A DNA stretch of 24,091 nt from assembly GCA_025449435.1 (NCBI GenBank), contig JANWJO010000092.1, positions 1-24,091 of the forward strand, read 5' to 3'. The notes under the pieces were generated by a model. It was not told where the DNA came from. It saw only the letters and a program-made list of their open reading frames with translations, and searched no databases. This document shows, piece after piece, positions 8,214-16,549 of the stretch; positions within the stretch are counted from its first letter, which is position 1; the number at the start of each line of letters is the position of its first letter. The DNA comes from Chloroflexota bacterium (GTDB lineage Bacteria > Chloroflexota > UBA4733). The position numbers and the translations under genes are program-made.

Positions 8214-9620
8214 TTGATCTTCCCTTCCGTACCCTTTGCCGTTTTCTTCGTCTGGGTGCTCCCCATTTCGTGGGCCTTGATGCCACGGCCCAAGTTGTGG
8301 AAGCCGTTCATGATCCTGGCGAGCTACTTCTTCTATGGCAGCGCCTACCCGCTGTACCTGCTTATCCTGATCGGCTGCACCATTTGGAGCCAGACCTTTG
8401 CCACGCTCATCTACCGGTCGGCTGGACATGAGCGCAGGCAATCCGCCCTGCTGACGGTTGCCATTGTTGGCGACTTAGGCATCTTGGGCTGGTTCAAGTA
8501 CTACGGGTTCTTCGTGAATAACGTGGGAGCGCTCACAACTTCCATCGGCGTACCCTTGCCATTACCGCTCATCCAGATGGCGCTGCCGGTAGGCATCTCC
8601 TTCTTCACCTTTCAGGCCATGTCCTACGTTATCGACATCCGGCGCGGCCAGCGGCAGCCGTCCACCCCGCTCGATTTCGCCCTGTACCTCACGTTTTTCC
8701 CCCACCTCGTGGCCGGCCCCATCGTGCGCGCCAACGAGCTGATTCCGCAGTTCGCCTCACCGCGTGACCCGCGCCACATCGAAGCCGTGCGGGCCTTCGA
8801 ACTCATCGCCGGTGGCTTGGTGAAGAAGATCGTGATCGCCGACTTCATCGCCACCCAATTTGTCGATCCGGTGTTTGGCGCGCCCACCGTCCACTCTCGC
8901 CTCGACGTGATCATGGCCGTGTATGCCTACGCCGTGCAGATCTATTGCGACTTCTCGGCCTATTCCGATATGGCTATCGGCATCTCGCTGCTGCTGGGCT
9001 TCAAGCTGCCCATCAACTTCGACCGGCCGTATACCGCGATCACGCTGCAAGAGTTCTGGCATCGCTGGCATATCACGCTGTCACGCTGGCTGCGCGACTA
9101 CCTATACATCGGCCTGGGTGGCAACCGCAAGGGTAAGGCCCGGACGTACCTCAACTTGCTCATCACGATGCTGCTGGGCGGCCTGTGGCACGGTGCGGCG
9201 TGGCATTTCGTGCTGTGGGGCGGGTTGCTCGGCGGTGGGCTCGCCGTCGAGCGCTTCATCGAAGAGCGGCGTGGCAAGCGGCCCTATCGCTGGCCCTGGT
9301 TGCGCTGGCTGATCACCTTCCACGTCATCGTCCTTTCCTGGTTGTTCTTTCGGGCCGACAGCCTCTCGACCATCGGTGAGATGCTCCATCGGGTGTGGGT
9401 TGGTGGCGGCACCACCACCCTCTCCTGGCTGGTGGTGTTGATCGTGGTTGCCGGGTTTGTGCCACAGTTCCTGCCACGTACGCCCATGCTGCGTGGTCGC
9501 GACCTGTTCGCCCGGCTGGGGGCGGTGCCACAGGGTCTCGTGCTGGCAACCGTGCTGGCACTCATCACGTTCACGGTGAATGGGCAAGGCGTTGCGCCTT
9601 TTATCTACTACCAGTTCTAG
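8214..9620 (+). CDS. MBOAT-family O-acyltransferase (AlgI-like)
   Basis: This polytopic membrane enzyme belongs to the AlgI/DltB branch of membrane-bound O-acyltransferases, which pass acyl groups across the membrane for surface polymer O-acylation. Family marks are LIFPSVPF at the start, ALPVGISFFTFQAMSYVID, FFPHLVAGPIVR, YCDFSAYSDMAIG, LQEFWHRWHITLSRWLRDYLYIGLGG and GGLWHGAAWHF with the catalytic histidine at about 326. I prefer TTG 8214 because AlgI proteins begin at this LIFPS segment. The frame is open to GTG 8115, which would add 33 residues of unrelated character. Neither start has a strong ribosome binding site. The next gene overlaps its end by 41 nt and encodes an SGNH hydrolase, the usual periplasmic partner. 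Confidence 0.92.
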   Translation: MIFPSVPFAVFFVWVLPISWALMPRPKLWKPFMILASYFFYGSAYPLYLLILIGCTIWSQTFATLIYRSAGHERRQSALLTVAIVGDLGILGWFKYYGFFVNNVGALTTSIGVPLPLPLIQMALPVGISFFTFQAMSYVIDIRRGQRQPSTPLDFALYLTFFPHLVAGPIVRANELIPQFASPRDPRHIEAVRAFELIAGGLVKKIVIADFIATQFVDPVFGAPTVHSRLDVIMAVYAYAVQIYCDFSAYSDMAIGISLLLGFKLPINFDRPYTAITLQEFWHRWHITLSRWLRDYLYIGLGGNRKGKARTYLNLLITMLLGGLWHGAAWHFVLWGGLLGGGLAVERFIEERRGKRPYRWPWLRWLITFHVIVLSWLFFRADSLSTIGEMLHRVWVGGGTTTLSWLVVLIVVAGFVPQFLPRTPMLRGRDLFARLGAVPQGLVLATVLALITFTVNGQGVAPFIYYQF

Positions 9621-10920
9621 CCGCGCCCGCCTCCTCGACGTCGTGGTGGAGGCCAAGCTGGCGGAACCGATCCATCCGCCACTCGCGGCGCCTGCCGTCG
9701 CCGGGGAGGCCGAGACTTCGCCGCGGGTTGGGCTCGTGCACGTGCTGGTGACGCTCATGACCACCCTCGTGGTGCTCGCGGTCATCGATGCTGGATCGCT
9801 CATGAACGGCGCCAAAGCGATGGACCCATCGTGGCAGCGCACCGTCACCCTGGTGGTGGGTCAGCCAGCTCTGGTGCTGGCACGTGTTACCCACCTAGAT
9901 TGGCCGCACAATGCATTGGACGCGGCCCTCGGCAGGCAGCAGACGATGGCCAGCGCGCAGTCGCCGTTACTGGCCGCGCCGGCCATGACGATCGAGCGCG
10001 GCACCCAGACCGTGCCGGAGCGAACGGCGACCGCGGCGCCCAGTCCCTCGCCCACGCCAATGCGACCCACGGTCACGGCCGCGCCCACCGCCGCGCCCAC
10101 CGCTGTGATCAACGGCGTACTCCTTGGATCCGTAGGCTCGCTTGGTGGGATGGAGGCGGTGACCACCGTGGTCGCCACAGCAACGCCGGTCCCCGTCGCG
10201 ACAGCGACGCCCACGCCCCGGCCTTCACCCAGCCCCACAGCCACGCCGCTGCCGGTGCATGCGCTCTCAGCGGACCATCCGTTGCGGCTGCTCGTCACCG
10301 GCGATTCGCTCACTGGCTACCTGGGTCCCGAACTCGTGGATCGTGTGGCCGCGCTGGCACCGGTGGTGGGCTTTGTGGATACGCATAACGGTACCGGGCT
10401 CACCCGCCCCGACTACGTCGATTGGTCAGTCGTGGCGCAACATCAGGTGGATGCTGATAACCCCGACGCGGTGGTCATCATGATCGGCGGCAATGATTTC
10501 CAAAACATGGCGTTGGGTAACGGCCAGGTGCTGACCGCCGGCACGCCAGAGTGGACGGCCGAGTATCAGCGGCGAGCGGAGGTGCTGCTGCGGATCTGGA
10601 CGCGCAATGGTACCAAGCGTGTGTACTGGCTCTCGATCCCACCGGCCCGCAATGCTTTTTGGGCGTCCATCGATGCATTAATCAACCAAGCCGTCACGCG
10701 CGCCACGGCCGCCATTCCCGGGGCTACGTTTATCAATATCTTGAACTTGGTGACGGTCGACGGGAAGTACGCCGATTTCGTGCCGGGCAGCAACGGCAGT
10801 CCACTGCTGATACGGGAGCCGGATGGCGTACACCTCAACCCCGATGGTTCGGCCATCGTGGCCGATAGGATGCTGAGCATCCTGGAGACCGAGTGGCACT
10901 TCGGCCCCGCCGCGAAGTGA
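9580..10920 (+). CDS. Membrane-anchored SGNH/GDSL hydrolase (DUF459-like), partner of the MBOAT
   Basis: The N terminus has a cytoplasmic stretch and one transmembrane helix (about 50-71), then a long Ala/Thr/Pro-rich extracellular linker (about 140-225) with repeated TATP-type motifs. The SGNH domain starts near 235: nucleophile in GDS (S243), IGGND (N305), and catalytic D415 and H418 in DGVHLNPDG. Such domains move or remove acyl groups on surface polysaccharides or peptidoglycan. The start ATG overlaps the MBOAT gene by 41 nt, implying translational coupling, so the pair probably acts as a relay in which the MBOAT exports the acyl group and this protein places it on a glycan. The linker length suggests reach through a cell wall or surface layer. 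The acceptor polymer is unknown. Confidence 0.88.
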   Translation: MGKALRLLSTTSSSRARLLDVVVEAKLAEPIHPPLAAPAVAGEAETSPRVGLVHVLVTLMTTLVVLAVIDAGSLMNGAKAMDPSWQRTVTLVVGQPALVLARVTHLDWPHNALDAALGRQQTMASAQSPLLAAPAMTIERGTQTVPERTATAAPSPSPTPMRPTVTAAPTAAPTAVINGVLLGSVGSLGGMEAVTTVVATATPVPVATATPTPRPSPSPTATPLPVHALSADHPLRLLVTGDSLTGYLGPELVDRVAALAPVVGFVDTHNGTGLTRPDYVDWSVVAQHQVDADNPDAVVIMIGGNDFQNMALGNGQVLTAGTPEWTAEYQRRAEVLLRIWTRNGTKRVYWLSIPPARNAFWASIDALINQAVTRATAAIPGATFINILNLVTVDGKYADFVPGSNGSPLLIREPDGVHLNPDGSAIVADRMLSILETEWHFGPAAK

Positions 10921-10951
10921 TGTGAGCGCCACCCGGCACGTGTTCTGTGAG

Positions 10952-12043
10952 CTATCCCTTGTACGAATCCAGCTCCCACATACCCGGGGCGCTAGTGGTG
11001 TCGCCCAGATCGGACATCTGCTTCACTAAGCCGATGTTGGCTACATACCACATGGTGAGGTGAGTCAAGATGTGCAAAGGCGTGGTCTTGCCGCTGGCAT
11101 CTTTGGTCGTCGTGTCGGTGGTTTCCACGCCCGTGACCTTGTAGGCGTTGAAGGTGCCCGCCTTGACGGTGACGGACTCTTGCGCGGCGATGGTGAAGTC
11201 GATCTTTGTCATCACAGGGCTGTCATCCGCTTGGGCGCCCGGCACATGGATGGTGGACGTTTCTGTCCACGTCTTTCCTACCGCCCAATCACTGTCCCTC
11301 GGCACCAGCACCCCAGTGGTAGCTGTGACCGCAATCAGGCTGCTCGGGTCAATCGGGCCACCAGGTGATGTATTGGTTCCTACCAGGTTCATGCCAGCAT
11401 CGGTACATGCCCAGTAACTATCCACCAGGACGCCGTCACCCTCGTCGGTCTCCTCGGTAAAGCTGTTCTGCTTCACCTCAGTAATGGTCGAGGTCTCCTG
11501 GAAAGGGGTATCGACCACGCCATGGACGGTGTAGACGTGCTGGAAGTGGAGCTTTATGGGTAAGTAGGTACTGGCACACGCAGCCGTTCCGGTGATCAGG
11601 GTGGCTGGCCCGGCCGCTGTCGTAGCCGCCTGGCTCGCCGAGGTTGCCGCTGAACTGGTTGTAGCGCTGCTTACCGCGGCGGTGGAAGCGTTCGCCGCCA
11701 CGGATGTGGCCGTCTCTTGTGTCGCGGTGGTTAGGGCACTGCTCGCCGTTGTGATTGCCGAGGCCGTTCCAGTAGAGCTTGGGCTGAACGTTGTGGCTGT
11801 CGTGCTTGTGGCTGGCTGCGCTGTCGTGGCGGCTGTGGTTGTGCTCGCACTGGCCTGAGCAGCCGACGCCGCGCTCACCGCTGCTGCTAGCGCACTGGTG
11901 ACCGCGCTGGCGCTGGCGCTTTGCTGGGCAGCAAGTGAACTGACGGCGGATTGGGTGGCACTAGCCGTGCTGGCGGGATTGCCGCCTCCACAGGCTGACA
12001 CCAGGAGAATGCTAGCGACGATGAAACCAAGGGCGCGATGCAC
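10952..12043 (-). CDS. Lipoprotein, paralogue 4 of the tandem family
   Basis: A signal peptide ending in the lipobox VSAC (about residues 15-18) marks a lipoprotein. It is followed by a roughly 130-residue low-complexity Ala/Ser/Thr segment and a C-terminal domain of about 200 residues shared by all four neighbours. Shared landmarks are YLPIKLHFQHVY, DSDWAVGKTW, FTIAAQESVTVKAGTFNAYKV and WYVANIGLVKQ. I do not recognise a named function; similar beta-rich domains in other bacteria are annotated only as hypothetical or DUF-type. The start is GTG 12043, chosen because AAGGAG lies 6 nt upstream and the homologous position is the start in its neighbour; an ATG at 12067 would add eight residues. 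It is the last gene of a probable operon, 51 nt after the preceding gene, and is the most divergent C-terminal domain. Confidence 0.85.
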   Translation of the reverse strand: MHRALGFIVASILLVSACGGGNPASTASATQSAVSSLAAQQSASASAVTSALAAAVSAASAAQASASTTTAATTAQPATSTTATTFSPSSTGTASAITTASSALTTATQETATSVAANASTAAVSSATTSSAATSASQAATTAAGPATLITGTAACASTYLPIKLHFQHVYTVHGVVDTPFQETSTITEVKQNSFTEETDEGDGVLVDSYWACTDAGMNLVGTNTSPGGPIDPSSLIAVTATTGVLVPRDSDWAVGKTWTETSTIHVPGAQADDSPVMTKIDFTIAAQESVTVKAGTFNAYKVTGVETTDTTTKDASGKTTPLHILTHLTMWYVANIGLVKQMSDLGDTTSAPGMWELDSYKG

Positions 12044-12094
12044 AGGTATCTCCTTCAGTGGTGCCACTGCTCAAAACGAGCGTCGCCAGGGTGC

Positions 12095-13090
12095 CTAGGA
12101 GAGCTTGTATGAGAGGAGCACCTCGTCCGTGATAGGAGCCTTGTTTGGTCCTACAACAGTCCGCTGTGATTTGACTTGACCTACGTTGGCTGCGAACCAC
12201 ACGTCGGTATCCACCGTCACGTTCATCGGTATGGAGACACCCGCGGCGACCATCGTCAACTTTTCCGTCGTGATTTCGTGGACCTTGAACGCATTCGTGA
12301 ACGTGCCGGCTGGCACGGTAACGGGCTCCTGCGACACGATGGTGAAATCAATCGTCACTGTCCCTTTGCTCCCCGCGGCAACGCTGGTCGCAGAACTGGT
12401 GGCGTTGCCGGTAACCGTGACGGTGGGCAGGGTCATGGTGACGTCGTAGGACACCGACCACTTTTTGCCGATGGACCAGTCGGCATCTGGTGGAATCCAG
12501 ACGCCCGTCTCGTTGGTTATGGTCATCGTCATTTTGCTGGTGGGAGATGAGGAACTATCTCCGCCGAGGTCGAGCGTTGTCGAGGCAAGTCCACTCGCAG
12601 AGCAGTTCCAATGCACGTCAACAGCATCGTGGCCTTCCAGTTGCTCGGACATGCCAAAAGAGGTGGGTGTGACATCAACGATTGTTTGGGTTGTTTGCGT
12701 TGGCTTACCCGAGGCAGTTTGCGTGGATTGATACACCCACTGGTTGTTATTCTTGATGGGGAAGTATTTGCTGTGCACACACTGCCCAGTACCTGCGCCT
12801 CCTGAACTCGCGGCGGCTGAGGGTCGCGAAGTGGCCGACGTGGTGATGGCGCGGCGCGTGGGTGTTGCCGGTGGCGGTGAGGAGGCGGCTGTCGTCGTGC
12901 TCGCCACCGACGTGAGGTTCACGCTCGTTGGCACGGCTGTAGCACTGGCTGCGGATTGCACAACGCTGGCCACCGGTGCCGCGCTGGTGGTCACGGCTTG
13001 AGTGGTACTCTCAGCGCTGGCGTCACTGCCGCCTCCACAGGCCGCCACGAGCAACATGGCCACGACGATATAACCGCTGGCGCGATGCAT
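12095..13090 (-). CDS. Lipoprotein, paralogue 3 of the tandem family
   Basis: MHRASGYIVVAMLLVAAC is a lipoprotein signal peptide with lipobox VAAC. A Ser/Thr/Ala-rich linker to about residue 105 leads to the shared C-terminal domain, with KYFPIKNNNQWVYQST, GVWIPPDADWSIGKKW, FTIVSQEPVTVPAGTF and WFAANVGQVKSQ. Two cysteines in the C-terminal domain (near GQCVHSKYF and WNCSASG) recur in the other copies and may form a disulfide outside the cell. ATG 13090 is preceded by AAGGAGG at 5 nt, fixing the start although the frame is open further upstream. DNA similarity to the next upstream copy is high over the C-terminal half, so the two probably arose by recent tandem duplication. The function is unknown; a cell-surface or binding role is only inferred. 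Confidence 0.88.
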   Translation of the reverse strand: MHRASGYIVVAMLLVAACGGGSDASAESTTQAVTTSAAPVASVVQSAASATAVPTSVNLTSVASTTTAASSPPPATPTRRAITTSATSRPSAAASSGGAGTGQCVHSKYFPIKNNNQWVYQSTQTASGKPTQTTQTIVDVTPTSFGMSEQLEGHDAVDVHWNCSASGLASTTLDLGGDSSSSPTSKMTMTITNETGVWIPPDADWSIGKKWSVSYDVTMTLPTVTVTGNATSSATSVAAGSKGTVTIDFTIVSQEPVTVPAGTFTNAFKVHEITTEKLTMVAAGVSIPMNVTVDTDVWFAANVGQVKSQRTVVGPNKAPITDEVLLSYKLS

Positions 13091-13139
13091 GGGTACCTCC
13101 TTCGAGGGTGCCGCTGCACGGAATGCGCCGTTGCTAGGT

Positions 13140-14309
13140 CTAGGAGACCGTGTAGGATACGAGCTGCTGGTCAATAGAAGCGGCGTTAGGGATCGTTGTT
13201 TCCGACTTTACCTGGCCCACGCCGGCCACGTACCACGTGTCGGTTGTAAACGTGATGTTGATCGGTATGGATATGCCCGCGGCGCCCATCGCCAGATTTT
13301 CTGTGATGACCTGGTGGACTTTGAACGCGTTGTTAAAGGTGCCTGCTGGCACGGTGACCGGCTCCTGCGACACGATGGTGAAGTCAATCGTCACCGTCCC
13401 CTTGCCGCCCATAGAAAGGGTGGTTGCGGTGCTGGTCGAGTTGCCGGTGGCGGTGACGGTGGGCAGAGCCATGGCGACGTCATAGGACACCGTCCACTTC
13501 TTGCCGACTGCCCAGTCGGCATCTGGTGGGATCCAGACGCCCGTCTCGTTGGTCACGGTCATCGTCATTTTGCTGGCAGGAGAGGAACCTCCCCCGCCCA
13601 GGTCGAGCGTCGTGGAGGAAAGGCCACCAGCGGCGCACGTCCAGTTAAGAGCAACCGGTGACTTGCCTTGCAGCGTTGTTTGCATGCCGAAGGACGTCGG
13701 GGTGACGGCGGTGATGGTTTGGGTGACCTGCGTTGGCGCCCCAGTGACCGCGTCGGTCGTTTGATACACCCATTGGTTGTTGATTTTGATCGGGAAGTAT
13801 TTGCTGTTGACACATAGCCCGGTGCCGCCGCCACCAGAACTCGCGGATACTGCAGGCTTCGAGGTGGCCGCGGACGTGGTAGCACTGCTCGTGGTCGTTG
13901 CCGGTGGCGGTGAGGAGAACGCCGTGGTGGTGCTTGCCACCGAGGTGAGGCTTGCACTGGCTTGCGCAGCCGAGGCGGCGCTCTCGATGGCCGCCGAATT
14001 GGCCGAGGCGACGCTCGCTGCCACCGACGCAGCGCTCTCGATGGCCGCCGAATTGGCCGAAGCAAAGCTCGCCGCCGCCGACGCAGCGCTCTCGATAGCT
14101 GACGAATTGGCTGAGGCGAAACTCGCTGCCAGCGACGCCGCACTCTCGATAGCGCTCTGTTGCGATTGCAGCGCGACGGCGAGCGATGACGCGCTGGTGA
14201 TTGCCGCTTGGGCCGTGCCAACGGCGCCCGCCGGGTTACTCAGGTCACACGACGTCAACAGCAACATGGCAGTGATGATGAGCCCGAAGGCTCGAGGTGC
14301 GCGCTGCAT
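13140..14309 (-). CDS. Lipoprotein, paralogue 2, with internal 18-residue repeats
   Basis: The signal peptide ends in lipobox LTSC. The linker contains three full copies and one partial copy of an 18-residue unit of the form SAASxAASxASANSxAIE, predicted to be an Ala/Ser-rich helix or disordered stalk. The C-terminal domain has KYFPIKINNQWVYQT, GVWIPPDADWAVGKKW, FTIVSQEPVTVPAGTF and WYVAGVGQVKSE and matches the next gene closely. ATG 14309 has GGAAGGGA about 5 nt upstream; an in-frame ATG at 14333 lacks this. It is the first gene of a probable three-gene run, with gaps of 49 and 51 nt. Upstream lie a nine-base G/C homopolymer and a GCCGGATACT element. The repeats make its length prone to change by slippage or recombination. 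Confidence 0.88.
   Translation of the reverse strand: MQRAPRAFGLIITAMLLLTSCDLSNPAGAVGTAQAAITSASSLAVALQSQQSAIESAASLAASFASANSSAIESAASAAASFASANSAAIESAASVAASVASANSAAIESAASAAQASASLTSVASTTTAFSSPPPATTTSSATTSAATSKPAVSASSGGGGTGLCVNSKYFPIKINNQWVYQTTDAVTGAPTQVTQTITAVTPTSFGMQTTLQGKSPVALNWTCAAGGLSSTTLDLGGGGSSPASKMTMTVTNETGVWIPPDADWAVGKKWTVSYDVAMALPTVTATGNSTSTATTLSMGGKGTVTIDFTIVSQEPVTVPAGTFNNAFKVHQVITENLAMGAAGISIPINITFTTDTWYVAGVGQVKSETTIPNAASIDQQLVSYTVS
13981..14158. repeat. 54-bp in-frame tandem repeat (three full copies plus a part)
   Basis: Units start at 13981, 14035 and 14089, with a partial unit at 14143. Each begins CTCTCGATRGC on the plus strand and encodes the 18-residue lipoprotein stalk unit on the minus strand. 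The unit length is a multiple of three, so copy-number change would keep the frame and only lengthen or shorten the stalk. Confidence 0.9.
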
Positions 14310-14486
14310 GGCAGTCCCTTCCGGTGAGTACACGTGGGCAGAGCATGGTTAAAGAGCGTTGCACAAGGGTGCCAGGATTGCTTTCCTGGAGGAGAGTATC
14401 CGGCAAATGGGGGGGGGCACACCATTCGTACAAGTGGCCATCGCATCAATCCCCCAAGGTTCCTACCAATGCCCAGGCGCCGAGGG
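14310..14486 (-). promoter_or_regulatory. Upstream region of the three-lipoprotein operon
   Basis: This gap holds a run of nine G on the plus strand (14409-14417; nine C on the coding strand). Immediately downstream on the coding strand is GCCGGATACT (14404-14395), which ends 85 nt before the start codon. A small inverted repeat CCAGGA/TCCTGG lies at 14372-14389. No consensus -35 box is found at the usual spacing. Confidence 0.45.
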
Positions 14487-15404
14487 CTAAATGGTGTAGG
14501 ACACCAGTTCGGTGTTGATTTCCGTGAGCGAGCCGATGCTCTTGTCATATTTCACGCGGCCGACGTTGGCCACATACCAGGCGGCAGAGTTCACCACCTG
14601 GTTGGTAGGTAGCAACGTGCCAAACATATTGACCGTCATGTTCTGTGTGGAGACCTCTGTCACTTTGTAGGCGGTAAACGTGCCGGCAGGTACGGTGACC
14701 TGCTCTTGCGACGCGATAGTAAACACCGTTGACACCGTGCCCTTGGCGGTGAGTGTGCCGCTGATGTTGATGGAATAGCTCACGGTCCAGGTTTTCCCTA
14801 CGGCCCAATCGGTGTCTTTGGGCAACCATACCCCCGACACGTTATCAGCTTTGACGGCGAGCACCGGCTGGTTACCGCTACTTGGGCCGAGCATGGGCGC
14901 GTTATCCAAGAAAGCCGAACTCAAGCCATCCTGCGTGCACTGCCAGGTGCCGGTGACCGCTGCGCCGTTCGCGTCCTTCTCTTCCAACGTAAACGACGAC
15001 GGTTGCACAGTCAGGATGGTTTCGGTGGATTGCGGCATGGCCTTACCCTGCGGGCCGGTTTCGTTGTACACCCATTGAGCGTTGGCCTTCACGGGCATGT
15101 ACTTGTTATTGCAGGAGCCAGTGCCATTCCCTGCCGTGTTGGCCACGGTGGTGGCCAGTTGCGGCGAGGACGTCGCCGAGGTAATGGCAGTCGTGCTGGT
15201 GGCGCTCGCGGTTGCGCTTTGCGCCGCCACGAGTGAATTGGAGAGTGCATCGACGCTACTCTCGGACTGCTCCACCACGCTGACGAACGATGACGCGGTA
15301 CTGATCATGGCTTCAGCGGTGCCAGTAGCGCCAGCAATGTCGCTGGGGCCACACGCTGTGAGCAGCACCACGGCAAGGACTAAGGTGCACAGAGGGCGCG
15401 ACAT
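14487..15404 (-). CDS. Lipoprotein, paralogue 1 of the tandem family
   Basis: MSRPLCTLVLAVVLLTAC is a lipoprotein signal peptide with lipobox LTAC. The Ser/Ala/Thr linker is short (to about residue 95) and the C-terminal domain carries KYMPVKANAQWVYNE, GVWLPKDTDWAVGKTW, FTIASQEQVTVPAGTFTAYKV and WYVANVGRVKYD, the same landmarks as its three neighbours. The ATG at 15404 follows GGAAGGGA at a good distance. A 177-nt gap before the next copy, and its own GCCGGATACT element ending 81 nt upstream, suggest separate transcription. The family domain ends in an AGTF..YKV..WY..NVG pattern common in uncharacterised exported proteins. I assign no function. Confidence 0.88.
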   Translation of the reverse strand: MSRPLCTLVLAVVLLTACGPSDIAGATGTAEAMISTASSFVSVVEQSESSVDALSNSLVAAQSATASATSTTAITSATSSPQLATTVANTAGNGTGSCNNKYMPVKANAQWVYNETGPQGKAMPQSTETILTVQPSSFTLEEKDANGAAVTGTWQCTQDGLSSAFLDNAPMLGPSSGNQPVLAVKADNVSGVWLPKDTDWAVGKTWTVSYSINISGTLTAKGTVSTVFTIASQEQVTVPAGTFTAYKVTEVSTQNMTVNMFGTLLPTNQVVNSAAWYVANVGRVKYDKSIGSLTEINTELVSYTI

Positions 15405-15718
15405 GCCAGTCCCTTCCTAAAGTGGTGCCAGTTTTGTTGCCAATATTGGGTGCCAAACGGCAGGATTAATGGTTTGCGTCCAGCAAGTATCCGGCAATGC
15501 AGGTGAATTGTGGCGCGTTGTTAGGTTGCGGGCTGATGAGTCCCCCAACACTCCTACGCGCAGGCACGAACCTCTCCCCACTAGTTCCCCCACAGCGGAC
15601 GATGCGCCCGGAGTGCGTGGCGACGCGGCTACCGCGTCGCCACTGAGAGCAAAGTATTGGAGATGAGGTAGTGTGCCCCGCCCCGGTGGCCGGGGCGGGG
15701 ATTGGGCTGGGGTTGCGC
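15405..15718. other. Intergenic region upstream of the first lipoprotein gene
   Basis: No credible gene is seen. On the minus strand it carries GCCGGATACT (15495-15486) for the lipoprotein gene. CCAATATTGG (15440-15449) is a perfect 10-bp palindrome. The GC hairpin at 15676-15700 is described separately. Confidence 0.4.
15676..15700 (-). terminator. Perfect 11-bp GC stem-loop downstream of the AIM24 gene
   Basis: CCCCGCCCCGG and CCGGGGCGGGG pair perfectly around a 3-nt loop, 18 nt after the AIM24 stop codon. There is no T tract, so it is not a classical intrinsic terminator; it may stabilise the 3' end or be one copy of a dispersed GC-rich repeat. A related element lies at 19849-19887. Confidence 0.5.
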
Positions 15719-16417
15719 CTACTCAGCGGTGGGGAGGTGAATGTACCCCGATTGAATGCCGATGCGTCCGGGGCCGGTGAACCGGTTCCAGATCAGGCGG
15801 CCAGCGCCGCCAAATATGCCGGTCTTGAGCCCGAAGATGGTCTGGTTCATCTGCACCGACTCTTCGTAGTACACCCAGCCACCCGGTTCGACGTCGATCT
15901 GCTCGCCTGGCCCCAGCGCCTTCTCGAACACATTGCCGTAGCCGTGAACCCAGATCACTCCCTCGTGGTTCTTGGCACTAAACCGGTCCAGGAAGATGCC
16001 GCTATTGCCATACAGCATGTTCGCAATGCCCTTGAGCCGGATGTAGTTGTAGTCCACGTTGCCGGTGGCCGCGACATACTGGTGTTCGCGCACGATCACC
16101 GATTGCCCTGCTGCGAGGTGCAGCGGAAACACGTGTCCGGGGTCATCACGCGAAAAGGCAATTTCGCCGGGGCCGCGCGCCTCGGTGAGAAACAGTTGCA
16201 TGCCCGCCAGCATCCGCTTGAAGCTTATGCCTGGCCGCACACCGATCTCCAGGCTCGTGTCTTTCCACAACACGATGTGGTGTTCAAAGTACACCGGTAC
16301 CTGCCCATCGAGCCAGAGATGCAGAACTGGAACCAACTCTCCTTGGATGCGGTACCGGATACCTGGCGCTTGGCCGTCTGACACATTCGTTGGCAAAAGC
16401 TCCGGCGGATTAGCCAT
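15719..16417 (-). CDS. AIM24-family protein
   Basis: The 232-residue protein is an all-beta, Gly-rich AIM24/TIGR00266-type protein. Family-like segments are IRYRIQGELVPVLHLWLDGQVPVYFE, MLAGMQLFLTEARGPGEIAFSRDDPGHVFPLHL, LAAGQSVIVREHQYVAAT, WVHGYGNVFEKALGPGEQIDVEPGGWVYYEESV and GPGRIGIQSGY near the C terminus. Bacterial members are cytosolic and of unknown function (the yeast namesake is mitochondrial). ATG 16417 is preceded by GGAAGGA about 7 nt upstream; the frame is open 12 codons further without a ribosome binding site. It is a single gene, about 300 nt from its neighbour on the same strand, and ends at a strong GC stem-loop. Confidence 0.88.
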   Translation of the reverse strand: MANPPELLPTNVSDGQAPGIRYRIQGELVPVLHLWLDGQVPVYFEHHIVLWKDTSLEIGVRPGISFKRMLAGMQLFLTEARGPGEIAFSRDDPGHVFPLHLAAGQSVIVREHQYVAATGNVDYNYIRLKGIANMLYGNSGIFLDRFSAKNHEGVIWVHGYGNVFEKALGPGEQIDVEPGGWVYYEESVQMNQTIFGLKTGIFGGAGRLIWNRFTGPGRIGIQSGYIHLPTAE

Positions 16418-16549
16418 GGACGGATCCTTCCACTGCCGCGTCGATGTGGGCAACTTCAGGTGCTGCCACGAGGTGCCTCCTGTTGCTCCAGCATAGCGCT
16501 TGGAGATGGGGGCGCTAGCGGGCCCTGGATGAATAGGACCATTGGTGTA

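Noticed and set aside
11592..15420. Long plus-strand open frames opposite the lipoprotein genes
   Set aside because: They are reverse shadows of the low-complexity Ala/Ser/Thr-coding stretches and lack ribosome binding sites and family features.
15469..15666. Small plus-strand open frame in the gap after the lipoprotein cluster
   Set aside because: It has no ribosome binding site and no recognisable features, and it spans the upstream region of the minus-strand lipoprotein gene.
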